A stretch of 64,000 nucleotides of DNA. Origin: Campylobacterales bacterium (GTDB lineage Bacteria; Campylobacterota; Campylobacteria; Campylobacterales; Sulfurimonadaceae). The translations under genes and the position numbers were made by a program. The DNA lies in assembly GCA_024280035.1 (NCBI GenBank), contig JAJRQV010000014.1, forward strand, positions 1-64,000, in the 5' to 3' direction. This document shows, piece after piece, positions 26,873 to 35,565 of the stretch. Position 1 is the stretch's first letter, and the number at the start of each line of letters is the position of its first letter. The notes below the pieces were generated by a model. It ran no database searches. It worked only from the letters and a program-made list of their open reading frames with translations, and was not told the origin of the DNA.

Positions 26873-28644
26873 ACTTATTAAGACCTACGGGTCCCAAAAG
26901 AATACTATTTTTTCTTTTAGCAGATGCAGTTATTTCTGGTTTTACTCTTCTTTTGTCTTATGGTTTACGTTTTAATTTTGAAATCCCTCAGGCATTTATT
27001 CATTCATTTTTTAGTATATTCTTACTTCTTTTTGTTTTGAAAATCATTGCCTTTAGTTTGTTTAATATTTATATGATAGCCTGGCGTTTTTTCTCTTTAG
27101 AAGATGCTAAAAAACTTCTTTTAGCACACCTTATGGCGTATGGTACTTTTACCCTAGTCATGTTGCAACATTATGAAATTTTTTCACCCTTTCCGCGAAG
27201 TGTTATTGGGATTGATTTTGTTTTATCTCTATTTTTAATTGGTTTTTTACGTATCTCAAAACGGTATTATCTAGAACAGGGGGATAAGTCAAAGATGGAA
27301 CCAACACTTATTATTGGAGCCAACACAAAAGCAAACCAGTTAATTAAAGGCTCTTTTAATGGTGAAATTGATTATTTTCCATCTGCAATTCTTTCAATTT
27401 CAGACGAAGATGTTGATGCTGTTCATACCTTTATTAATGGAGTAAAGGTGTATGCCTTAGATGAGTTAGAAGCACTTGTAGAGCAAGAGAGTATACAAGC
27501 AGCTATTATTACGCTTAATCTTGAAGGACCTGAGCTTAACTTCCTTTATGATAAGTTGCAAGCTGTGGGCATTAAAGAGGTGCATTTTTATAACCTTCTT
27601 AAGGATAATAAACAGAAGCTTGAAGCCCTTAGTATTACCGACTTATTAGCACGACATCCTAAAGATTTAGACCCAACAAAAATTGCTGAATTTATTAAAG
27701 ATAAAAAAGTTTTAATTACAGGAGCAGGGGGAAGTATTGGTTCTGAAATTTCTCGTCAATGTAAAAACTTTGGTGCAAAAGAGCTTATCTTAGTGGAGCA
27801 TGGGGAGTATAATCTTTATAAAATTAAAGAAACGCTTCCTTTAGGTATTGCCAAACTCCTTTCTGTTGTTGATAAAAAAGCTTTAGATGAACTTTTTAAT
27901 GTTTATAAACCTGATATTGTTATTCATGCTGCTGCGTATAAGCATGTACCCTTATGTGAGGACAATATAGAAATTGCTATTAAAAATAATATTATGGGCA
28001 CGATGAATGTTATTGACAGTAGCATAAAGTACGGGGTACAAAAACTTGTAATTATCTTAACAGATAAGGCAGTAAGACCTACAAATGTAATGGGAGCGAC
28101 AAAACGTGTTACTGAACTCTATGCTCAAAATGTGGATTCTAAAAATACAGAAATTGTTGCCGTGCGATTTGGAAATGTTTTAGGTTCAAGTGGTTCTGTT
28201 ATTCCAAAATTTAAATACCAGATAGAACAAGGTGGACCGCTTACGGTTACTGATGCAGAAATGACACGTTATTTTATGCTTATTCCTGAAGCCTGTCAGC
28301 TTGTACTGCAAGCGGCTTCTATTGCTAAAGGAAATGAACTTTTTATTCTTGATATGGGTGAGCCTGTTAAAATTCTTGACTTAGCTAAAAAGATGATTCA
28401 ACTGTACGGAAAAGAGGATGAGGTTAAGATAGAGTTTACAGGCATAAGAGCAGGTGAAAAACTTTATGAAGAGTTAATGTTTGATGAGAATGACACCCAA
28501 ACGAAGTATGAATCTATTTTTATTACAAAGCCTACCCATTATGATATTGATGAATTGAGAAGAGATATAAGTGATTTATTTACGATGGATAAGAAGCTTC
28601 AAACACTTCAAAAGATAGTACCTGAATTTAATCACGAAGCATAG
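26869..28644 (+). CDS. pglF: UDP-GlcNAc 4,6-dehydratase (membrane)
   Basis: First enzyme of bacillosamine synthesis, making the 4-keto-6-deoxy sugar from UDP-GlcNAc. The 591-residue protein has four N-terminal membrane segments, a first Rossmann-like half (TLIIGANTKANQLI) and a C-terminal SDR domain. The NAD motif GAGGSIGSE begins at residue 285, and the catalytic Thr398-Asp399-Lys400 (TDKAVRP) is the variant triad also known in PglF. RFGNVLGSSGSVIPKF follows. The start is the ATG overlapping the pglE stop. It closes the pgl operon and converges on a minus-strand gene. Confidence 0.94.
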   Translation: MNLLRPTGPKRILFFLLADAVISGFTLLLSYGLRFNFEIPQAFIHSFFSIFLLLFVLKIIAFSLFNIYMIAWRFFSLEDAKKLLLAHLMAYGTFTLVMLQHYEIFSPFPRSVIGIDFVLSLFLIGFLRISKRYYLEQGDKSKMEPTLIIGANTKANQLIKGSFNGEIDYFPSAILSISDEDVDAVHTFINGVKVYALDELEALVEQESIQAAIITLNLEGPELNFLYDKLQAVGIKEVHFYNLLKDNKQKLEALSITDLLARHPKDLDPTKIAEFIKDKKVLITGAGGSIGSEISRQCKNFGAKELILVEHGEYNLYKIKETLPLGIAKLLSVVDKKALDELFNVYKPDIVIHAAAYKHVPLCEDNIEIAIKNNIMGTMNVIDSSIKYGVQKLVIILTDKAVRPTNVMGATKRVTELYAQNVDSKNTEIVAVRFGNVLGSSGSVIPKFKYQIEQGGPLTVTDAEMTRYFMLIPEACQLVLQAASIAKGNELFILDMGEPVKILDLAKKMIQLYGKEDEVKIEFTGIRAGEKLYEELMFDENDTQTKYESIFITKPTHYDIDELRRDISDLFTMDKKLQTLQKIVPEFNHEA

Positions 28645-28655
28645 AAGCGTGTTTT

Positions 28656-29062
28656 TTAAGTGGTAGCAAGTGCTTCATTATGTTTTTGTACACCAAATAC
28701 CCCAAGACCCAATCCTAGAAAAAGTAAGGCATAAAGACTGACGGGTAAAACTACTATCATAACCATGGTAAAAACTAAAAATCCTAATGCCATTTTCCAT
28801 GAGATATAAAAAAGACCTAAGGCACCAAATAGAAGTCCTAAAACAGCACCTATAATGATATTTTTTTCACCAGTTTTGTAATTTTCTATTAATTGAAAAG
28901 CTTTTTGAACAATTTTCATATCAGGTGTGTCTTTGCTGAGTTCTAAGCTCCCTTCTAATATAGCTTCTTTGTCTCTGAGTTTATAATCATACTGCTTAAT
29001 AAGACTGTTATAGTCAATAGTTTCTTCTTATCTTTAATTTTTAAATCATAGATGTCATTCAT
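28656..29062 (-). pseudogene. small membrane protein with a probable frameshift
   Basis: The intact 87-codon part reads MKIVQKAFQLIENYK and then two or three hydrophobic segments (IIIGAVLGLLFGALGLFYIS onward). In the same frame, sequence further upstream also codes (TIDYNSLIKQYDYKL and DKEAILEGSLELSKD). An ATG at 29062 opens in another frame (MNDIYDLKIKDKK). Adding one base in the A-rich run at about 29024-29030 would join them into a 135-residue protein beginning MNDIYDLKIKDKKETIDYN. I therefore call it a one-base deletion, real or sequencing error. No function is known to me. The in-frame ATG at 28919 could still express the membrane part. Confidence 0.55.
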
Positions 29063-29147
29063 TACAAAAGCCTTAGTTTTAAAAAGTTTATTTATGTTAT
29101 TTTAATGAAAGTTATCTAATAAAGAGGTAAAGTTTATATTTTTATTA

Positions 29148-29717
29148 CTAAAAATTAATCTTTATTCTTTGTATGAAATTAATAGAAATGATGTCAGTGA
29201 GCGGCTTTTTTTCATAGTTAAACTCAAGACGTGAGGTTTCCATACTTCTTGAATACCGCTGATATTCTCCATTTTGACTTTGTATGTATGTTGAAACATC
29301 TTCAATATTTAATTTAAAATATAAACTTCGAGGGATGTCAATAATACCTTTATAATGTGAAAAAGAGATATGCCCTTGAGTGGGTATTGTAGAGCGTGAA
29401 CAACTTCCATTCTTTGATTTTAAATATAGATCAATGGAGGAGGGATAGTTGTTGTCTTTACTTTTTATAATGTCTAAATTACAGTTATCATTAAAACAAC
29501 TGTAGTTTGTAGAGTATTGGTATTTTTAAAGTACGTAGGGTTTAAAAAATGGATCATGTTTTTTATCAGGGGGGATACATAGGGCTATTTCTGTGAAGGA
29601 AAGAACTTTAACGGGTGTGACTTTAGCGTTAAATTGGGCAAGGTCACTGCTTTCATTACATCCTGCTAATATAAATATTCCAAGAATACATTGTAAGGAT
29701 AAAAGTTTATTGAGCAT
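29148..29717 (-). pseudogene. hypothetical lipoprotein, interrupted by an in-frame TAA
   Basis: The signal peptide ends in a lipobox (ILAGC), giving a lipid-anchored protein. Codon 64 (29526-29528) is TAA after FFKPYVL. The frame stays open for another 125 codons (KYQYSTNYSCFNDNCNLDI, then GISFSHYKGIID-type sequence) to a normal TAG, total 189 codons. Such a long open tail with protein-like composition and four cysteines is unlikely by chance in AT-rich DNA. No family is recognised. It is followed upstream by another small exported protein, so the two may form a unit. Confidence 0.65.
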
Positions 29718-29729
29718 GGATTCCCTTTG

Positions 29730-30170
29730 TTAGCTATTTAGAATTTTCTGTTTTGCTGCTGTTCTACGTTGATCAAGGCTCTTACCTGGTCGTGGATTAT
29801 TATCAAATTCTAAGATATGAGAGATAGCAGGTGAACTTCCGGTAAATGAACTCATATCGCCGGGTTTTATAAGTTTATCGCAATAGCTGTTTCTTAGCTC
29901 TGGTTTGTATTTATATTCAATACATTGTTGTACAAAGGCACTGTCCATTTCTACATCTATACCATCAATATGTATCATATACACGTTAGCAATTTTTGTG
30001 CATGATGTTTCGGTTGAACATGAAAAGTTGTAGAGATAGTTCTGTACAAAAATTTCACCCGAGTCGTTTATTGAGGAAGTATAGTATGTGTCATTTTGTG
30101 TTTTTGTCGCCACACGAATACCAATGGCTACAATAAGAAGAATAATAGGAATTAGAAAAAACTTTTGCAC
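29730..30170 (-). CDS. hypothetical membrane-anchored protein
   Basis: A 146-residue protein with an N-terminal hydrophobic helix (FFLIPIILLIVAIGIRV) that probably anchors it in the inner membrane with a periplasmic domain. The domain has four or more cysteines (FSCSTETSCTKI, QQCIEYK, SYCDKL), compatible with disulfides. I do not recognise a family. It ends 12 bases before the start of the interrupted lipoprotein gene on the same strand, so they are probably co-transcribed. Confidence 0.6.
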   Translation of the reverse strand: MQKFFLIPIILLIVAIGIRVATKTQNDTYYTSSINDSGEIFVQNYLYNFSCSTETSCTKIANVYMIHIDGIDVEMDSAFVQQCIEYKYKPELRNSYCDKLIKPGDMSSFTGSSPAISHILEFDNNPRPGKSLDQRRTAAKQKILNS

Positions 30171-30270
30171 GAAGAGACCTTGAAATATATTTTAATATAT
30201 TATAACAAATTAAAAGATAAATATCTAGTTTTACTAAAAAGTAGAGGTAGAAGGAGGAGGAAAACAGACC

Positions 30271-31956
30271 CTAAAGTTCTGTTTTTAGTGCTGCTCCATT
30301 AGAGGCATTACTGACGAGAAGTGAGTAGCGTTTTAACCATTTAGATTTAATGTTTTTCTTTATTGGAGTCCATTTTTGACGACGTGCTTCAAGGATTGCT
30401 TCATCAACATTAAGTTGAAGTAGATGGCTATCAACATCAAGTTGGATCTCATCACCATCTTCAATTAAAGCGATTAAACCACCCTCTGCTGCTTCTGGGC
30501 TTACATGGCCAATACAAGCACCACGAGTAGCACCTGAAAAGCGACCATCAGTAATAAGCGCAACACTTTCGCTTAGCCCCATTCCTGCGATTAATGAAGT
30601 GGGTGCCAACATCTCTTGCATTCCTGGTCCACCCTTTGGTCCCTCATATCGAATAACAACTACATTTCCTGATTTAACCTTATGTGACATAATTCCTGCA
30701 ATAGCTGCTTGTTGAGAGTCAAAACAGATGGCTGTTCCTGTAAATTGACGCATCTGCTTGTCTATTCCTGCTGTTTTTACAACCGCACCTTCTTCTGCAA
30801 GGTTTCCAAATAAAATTGAAAGCCCACCTACAGGAGAGAAAGCATCTTCATTGGTGTGAATGATACTCGTATCTTTAATGTCTGCATCTTTAATACGTTC
30901 GGCAAGTGTTTCACCGGTTACTGTCAGTACATCTGTTTTAAAGACTGAACCACGTTTAGAAACTTCTTTCATTACGGCATTAACTCCGCCTGCACGGTTA
31001 ATATCATCCATATGAACGGTACTTAATGAAGGAGAGATTTTTGCGATGTGTGCCACTTGCTCACCAATAGTATTGATATCTTCAACATTAAAGTCAACTT
31101 CTGCCTCTTTCGCAATAGCAAGAAGATGCAGAACAGTATTTGAACTTCCACCCATAGCCATATCAATTACAAAAGCATTATTAATAGCATCTTTATTTAA
31201 GATATTACGCATATTCCATTTTCTATCTTCAGATTTTGCCATCTCAACAATACGTTTAGCCGCAACTTTTACCATCTCAATACGTTCAGGTGTCATAGCT
31301 AAAACAGTTCCATTACCTGGAAGAGCTACACCCATAGCCTCACATAATGTGTTCATAGAGTTGGCTGTAAACATACCTGAACATGAACCCCCTGATGGAC
31401 AGGCTTCACATTCGATTTCATAAAGCTCTTCGTCTGTCATCTTCCCTTCAGCATGTTCACCAACCGCTTCAAAAGCGGTTGCTAAATCAATGGGCGTACC
31501 ATCTGCCTTATGTCCCGCTTGCATTGGACCACCTGAAACGAAGATAGTCGGTACATTAACACGTAAGGCACCCATTAACATACCCGGAACAATTTTGTCA
31601 CAGTTTGGAATACAGATTAAAGCATCAAGTTGATGGGCTTGCATAACCGTCTCAATAGAATCAGCAATAAGCTCACGAGAAGGAAGAGAATATAACATAC
31701 CTTCGTGACCCATTGCGATACCATCATCAACACCAATTGTATTAAACTCAAAAGGTACACCACCCGCTTCACGAATTGCCTCTTTTACAATACGACCATA
31801 TTCTTGAAGAAAAAAGTGCCCAGGAATAATGTCAATATGACTGTTTGCCACACCAATAAAGGGTTTATCAAAGTCTTCATCTTTTAGCCCCGTTGCTCTA
31901 AGAAGAGAACGGTGAGGAGTTTTGTCAAATCCGCGTTTAATTGTATCACTACGCAT
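30271..31956 (-). CDS. ilvD: dihydroxy-acid dehydratase
   Basis: Iron-sulfur dehydratase for the third common step of valine, leucine and isoleucine synthesis. The 561-residue protein begins [19 protein letters not shown] and contains the cluster ligands in [13 protein letters not shown] and [17 protein letters not shown], plus [11 protein letters not shown] and [11 protein letters not shown]. The start is the ATG with AAAGGA upstream. An in-frame ATG 15 codons earlier lacks conservation. Monocistronic, divergent from the tRNA array. Confidence 0.96.
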   Translation of the reverse strand: MRSDTIKRGFDKTPHRSLLRATGLKDEDFDKPFIGVANSHIDIIPGHFFLQEYGRIVKEAIREAGGVPFEFNTIGVDDGIAMGHEGMLYSLPSRELIADSIETVMQAHQLDALICIPNCDKIVPGMLMGALRVNVPTIFVSGGPMQAGHKADGTPIDLATAFEAVGEHAEGKMTDEELYEIECEACPSGGSCSGMFTANSMNTLCEAMGVALPGNGTVLAMTPERIEMVKVAAKRIVEMAKSEDRKWNMRNILNKDAINNAFVIDMAMGGSSNTVLHLLAIAKEAEVDFNVEDINTIGEQVAHIAKISPSLSTVHMDDINRAGGVNAVMKEVSKRGSVFKTDVLTVTGETLAERIKDADIKDTSIIHTNEDAFSPVGGLSILFGNLAEEGAVVKTAGIDKQMRQFTGTAICFDSQQAAIAGIMSHKVKSGNVVVIRYEGPKGGPGMQEMLAPTSLIAGMGLSESVALITDGRFSGATRGACIGHVSPEAAEGGLIALIEDGDEIQLDVDSHLLQLNVDEAILEARRQKWTPIKKNIKSKWLKRYSLLVSNASNGAALKTEL

Positions 31957-32113
31957 AAAAATCCTTTTACATTTTAAAATAATTAATGTGATTATAACCA
32001 ATTATGCTTTCTTTAAATGCTAGAAAAGAAGCTTATTTTATGAATTAAGCTAGAAAAATGTAAATTTTACTCAAAATCGTTAAAAACTACTTTACTTTTA
32101 AGTTTCATTTTGC

Positions 32114-32119
32114 TAAAAT
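32114..32119 (+). promoter_or_regulatory. -10 promoter box for the tRNA array
   Basis: TTTTGCTAAAAT, an extended -10 element 27 bases before the first base of tRNA-Gly, preceded by T-rich sequence. Confidence 0.5.
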
Positions 32120-32145
32120 TCCCGTCCACAAACAGAAATGTATGT

Positions 32146-32220
<75 letters not shown>

Positions 32221-32282
32221 TTTTATAATATTGAAAATTTCAGTATTAGTTTGTAATTTTGAATATTGTTGTAAATATGTAT

Positions 32283-32369
32283 GCCCGGATGGCGAAATTG
32301 GTAGACGCAGGGGACTTAAAATCCCCCGGTAGCAATACTGTGCCGGTTCAAGTCCGGCTCCGGGCACCA
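32283..32369 (+). tRNA. tRNA-Leu (TAA)
   Basis: An 87-base class II tRNA with acceptor GCCCGGA/TCCGGGC, anticodon loop CTTAAAA (anticodon TAA, reading UUA leucine codons), long variable arm, T arm CCGGTTCAAGTCCGG, and an encoded CCA. Confidence 0.96.
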
Positions 32370-32401
32370 TACATTGTTAATTATTTGATTAACTGACGGA
32401 T

Positions 32402-32475
32402 GGCGCCATCGCCAAGTGGTAAGGCCGGAGCCTGCAAAGCTTCTATCCCCAGTTCAAATCTGGGTGGCGCCTCCA
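32402..32475 (+). tRNA. tRNA-Cys (GCA)
   Basis: A 74-base cloverleaf with acceptor GGCGCCA/TGGCGCC, anticodon loop CTGCAAA (anticodon GCA), T arm CCCAGTTCAAATCTGGG, and an encoded CCA. Confidence 0.95.
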
Positions 32476-32510
32476 ACAACAATAAATAAGACTAGCTTGG
32501 CAGCATATCT

Positions 32511-32600
32511 GGACAGATGGCAGAGCCTGGTCGAATGCCCCGGTTTTGAAAACCGGCGAGGGTCATACCTCCTAGGGTTCGAATCCCTATCTGTCCACCA
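32511..32600 (+). tRNA. tRNA-Ser (TGA)
   Basis: A 90-base class II tRNA with acceptor GGACAGA/TCTGTCC, anticodon stem CCGGT/ACCGG with loop TTTGAAA (anticodon TGA), long variable arm, T arm AGGGTTCGAATCCCT, and an encoded CCA. Confidence 0.95.
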
Positions 32601-32633
32601 CTTCATTTTAAAATATCAAAACAATCTCATAGA

Positions 32634-33317
32634 TTATTTCTTATTTCTTGTTTTAGAGACTCTTTTTGCATTTAATTTATATTTTTTCTGTTTTAGCTTT
32701 TCTACGATTAAAATAGAAACATTATGTATATCGGAGATAATACATTTACTGTCTTTATAAAAAAGATTTCTGTTTGACTCAAAAATATCAATAAGTTTTG
32801 AGAAGTCATATTTATCTAAAAATGGGTATAAAGAGATGGACTTTTCTTCTTCAAGTATCCAGTGACTTAAAACACATATGACTAAGAATTCAGGAATATA
32901 AGCAGGTTTTTTAGAAAAATAATTAGCTACTTTTTATGCCATTACATCATAATATGCGATAAGAGGTTCTTCATATTTTGCCAGTTGTCTTAATTCAATT
33001 GAACTTGTTTTATGCTGGCTTATTTCAACTAAATAGTCTACATTAACCACATACTCTTGTAAGTCAAGGAGCAACTCTTTTAAGCTTGAATAAACATATA
33101 TAGTTTCTTCATCAGCTCCTACCGTAGGTTCCCATCCAATCTCTTCAATATTTTTAAAATAACGTTCTAATGCTGTTCTTGAAAAAACTAATAATGCCTC
33201 TGTCTTAACATCTCTTAGTAAGGTAGGTTTTACTCTTTGTCTACAATTCTCACTAAGTATAATTTTCTTAATGGTTTTTGCTTTAGTATTGATTGAATTA
33301 CTTTGTAGCATGTTCAT
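32634..33317 (-). pseudogene. unknown protein, second tandem copy, interrupted by an in-frame TAA
   Basis: A 227-codon frame whose sequence aligns along its whole length with the intact gene at 33793-34467 (shared LRD-x-KTEALLVF, YYD-x-MA, IPEFLV-x-C-x-LSHW, LEEEKS, FESNR, basic KRVSKTR end). Codon 128 (32934-32936) is TAA just after YYDVMA, where the paralogue has a tyrosine codon (TAT), so one base change in the third position explains it. The rest of the frame is open to the end. The family is unknown to me. The duplicate shows that both halves were once one protein, which makes this the best internal proof that the stop interrupts a gene. Confidence 0.8.
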
Positions 33318-33459
33318 CTTTTTGCCCTTTTTAAATATAAAATATTATGCAAAATTGCTATAGATTGCATATCTGTATTAAGCAGATTTTTTATAATAAC
33401 TGTTACTTGTATCTAAGTGTCAACAGTATTTTAATAACACTAGGAAATTTCACTTTAAT

Positions 33460-33789
33460 CTAGAGTAGGATAGTTTGAGAGATGGGAGGTTTGTTGAATG
33501 ACTTTATGTTGTTGTAGGTGTATATGGGAGTTTTGTATAAAACTCTATCTAATGCCTTAATTTGAAAAAGATTGAAGATAGTTGAAATAAGAATAAAATC
33601 ATCACATTTTTTTTCAACTGTATTTTCTTCTGCAAATTGTTCAATTTTTATTTCTGTAGAATTTTCAATAGGTACAATAGTGAAGCTTGTTATAAAAAGA
33701 GAAAACAGTAAAAGCCCAAGAATTAAAAAGTTATTTTTACGTGATTTCATAAAACTAAGTAGACGAGATATTTTTTTTAGAATTAACAT
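33460..33789 (-). CDS. small membrane-anchored hypothetical protein
   Basis: A 109-residue protein starting 3 bases after the stop of the preceding unknown gene, so the two are probably translated together. It has a strongly basic start, then one hydrophobic helix (FLILGLLLFSLFITSFTIV), and a polar tail of about 70 residues. It lies between the two tandem copies of the unknown gene. No family is recognised. It may be a partner of the duplicated proteins, by position only. Confidence 0.55.
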   Translation of the reverse strand: MLILKKISRLLSFMKSRKNNFLILGLLLFSLFITSFTIVPIENSTEIKIEQFAEENTVEKKCDDFILISTIFNLFQIKALDRVLYKTPIYTYNNIKSFNKPPISQTILL

Positions 33790-33792
33790 AAT

Positions 33793-34467
33793 CTATTTAC
33801 TTAACTTTTTACTTCGAGTTTTAGAGACTCTTTTTCGGTTGACCTTATACTTTCTTTCTTGAAGTTTTTTAATGAGGAGTAAAGAAACCTCATGAATCTC
33901 TGAGATAATACATTCATTCTTATCCTGATAAGCCTCTCTATTGCTTTCAAACATATCAATCAGTAAAGTAAAATCATAATCATTTAAGAAGGGATATAAA
34001 AGTGTTGATTTTTCTTCTTCAAGTACCCAATGACTTAAGATACATACTACTAAAAACTCAGGAATATAAGAAGGTTTGTTGGCAAAGTAAACGCCTGCTT
34101 TATAGGCCATAGCATCATAATAATACATTAATGACTCTTCTTGTTTTGCAAGCATCTTAAGCTCTGGATATTGCTTAGCACCTTGGACTAAATTAATAAG
34201 ATAATCAGCATTAACAACATGCTCTTGAAGGATATTTTTTAAAGACTTAAGTGTGTTATATACATAAAGTGTATCACTGCTTGTTTTTACCTCAGGTTGA
34301 AGACTATTTTGTTCAATATAGGTAAAAAATCGTTCTAATGTTGTGCGGGCAAAGACAAGGAGTGCTTCGGTTTTAATGTCTCTTAGCATCATGGGTTTGA
34401 TTCTTTTTTTACAATTATGATGTATGATGTGTTCACTACGAAGTAGGTTTGAATCTGATGGTGACAT
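33793..34467 (-). CDS. unknown protein, first (intact) tandem copy
   Basis: A 224-residue soluble, predicted mostly helical protein with no signal peptide. Landmarks shared with the broken copy are the basic KKRIKPMMLRDIKTEALLVF, a central VNADYL region, SHWVLEEEKS and a very basic C-terminus (KRVSKTRSKKLSK) that could contact nucleic acid. I do not recognise a family and give no function. It is first in a three-gene minus-strand unit: this gene, a membrane-anchored protein, and the second copy. Confidence 0.65.
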   Translation of the reverse strand: MSPSDSNLLRSEHIIHHNCKKRIKPMMLRDIKTEALLVFARTTLERFFTYIEQNSLQPEVKTSSDTLYVYNTLKSLKNILQEHVVNADYLINLVQGAKQYPELKMLAKQEESLMYYYDAMAYKAGVYFANKPSYIPEFLVVCILSHWVLEEEKSTLLYPFLNDYDFTLLIDMFESNREAYQDKNECIISEIHEVSLLLIKKLQERKYKVNRKRVSKTRSKKLSK

Positions 34468-34650
34468 GGCATCTCCTTTCTATCTTTATAAAAATCATAA
34501 CACTACATTTTTCTAGTAGTTTTAGGCTTCTTATACTTTTATCTAGAAAGATATGACCTTATCTTTCTAGATACTCGGGAGGGTTTTACAAGCCCTATAG
34601 GCTTAACCAGTACATCATATGTAGGCATAAAATGTCTGGGAGATAAAAAT

Positions 34651-35145
34651 TTATAGTATGGTTTCAATTAATAAAGAGTCTGATTCTACTTTTTTTGCTT
34701 TTGCCTTTCTATCTTCTTGTAGTCGTGCATGTAAGTCTGGATTTGATAAGGCTAAAATTTGAATAGCTAGGTAGGCAGAGTTAATAGCACCTGCTTTTCC
34801 AATAGCAACCGTAGCGACAGGCATCCCTGCTGGCATCTGAACAGTTGACAACAGAGCATCAATACCACTTAATGCCGAAGCACTCATAGGAACACCAATA
34901 ATGGGTTTAATGGTTTTAGATGCAAGCACTCCGGCTAAATGTGCTGCCATGCCTGCGGCGGCTATAAAAACTTGGGCTCCTTTTTTTTCTGCTTCTTCAA
35001 TATAGTATTTTGTACGTTCAGGTGAACGATGGGCTGAAGAGATAATAAGTTCATAATCTACTCCAAATGATTCTAATGTATCTGCACATGACTTCATCAC
35101 ATCATAATCACTTTTACTGCCCATAACGATTGAGATAAATTTCAT
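34651..35145 (-). CDS. purE: N5-carboxyaminoimidazole ribonucleotide mutase
   Basis: Moves the carboxyl group in de novo purine synthesis, making CAIR. The 164-residue protein begins MKFISIVMGSKSDYDVM and has SSAHRSPERT with the catalytic histidine, and AAAGMAAHLAG. Length is normal. It stands alone with a 420-base divergent upstream region that carries two operator-like palindromes. Confidence 0.95.
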   Translation of the reverse strand: MKFISIVMGSKSDYDVMKSCADTLESFGVDYELIISSAHRSPERTKYYIEEAEKKGAQVFIAAAGMAAHLAGVLASKTIKPIIGVPMSASALSGIDALLSTVQMPAGMPVATVAIGKAGAINSAYLAIQILALSNPDLHARLQEDRKAKAKKVESDSLLIETIL

Positions 35146-35565
35146 TATTAACCTTTAACTTTTTTGATTATGGAAATGATACATTAACATTCACAGCAAT
35201 AGGTGTTAAACTATAAGCCAAAGTGGATGTTTAAGATTATATGTAACTAAAAGTTACTATCTTATGATAAATAGACTAATTATGTAACTATTGGTTACTC
35301 ATTGTATTTATAATTATTAATAAAATAATAACTATAACTTATTATTATCATTAATGTTTCTTAAAGTAACATTTTCTGAACTTCCTTATAAATTCTTGTT
35401 TTTTATAGTATATGTCTAGAATTAAGAGTGTACCATGCTGTTAAATTCGCTAAATACAAGAGAGATATGGAATTTAAATTATGCTAAATGCTTTTATTAA
35501 TGAACTGTTCATTGGCTCCAAGTTGCAATGAGATTTAAAAGTATGTAGTAGAAAAGGGTAAAGAG
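35146..35565. other. 420-base divergent regulatory region
   Basis: Upstream of purE (minus) and the biotin carboxylase gene (plus). AT-rich, with no coding potential I can support. It holds the GTAACT palindrome pair and candidate -10 boxes on both strands, none of them decisive. Confidence 0.6.
35243..35298. promoter_or_regulatory. pair of similar GTAACT palindromes
   Basis: GTAACT-AAA-AGTTAC (35243-35257) is a perfect 6-bp palindrome, and GTAACT-ATT-GGTTAC (35284-35298) is the same with one mismatch. Their centres are 41 bases apart, close to four helical turns, as expected for two regulator dimers on one DNA face. They lie about 100-150 bases upstream of purE. The binding protein is unknown. 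Confidence 0.4.

Noticed and set aside
31046-31423. Plus-strand frame opposite ilvD
   Set aside because: Shadow of a conserved gene; no ribosome site or family.
32416-32760. Plus-strand frame across tRNA-Cys and tRNA-Ser
   Set aside because: It reads through two tRNA genes and into the antisense of an unknown gene; no independent coding evidence.
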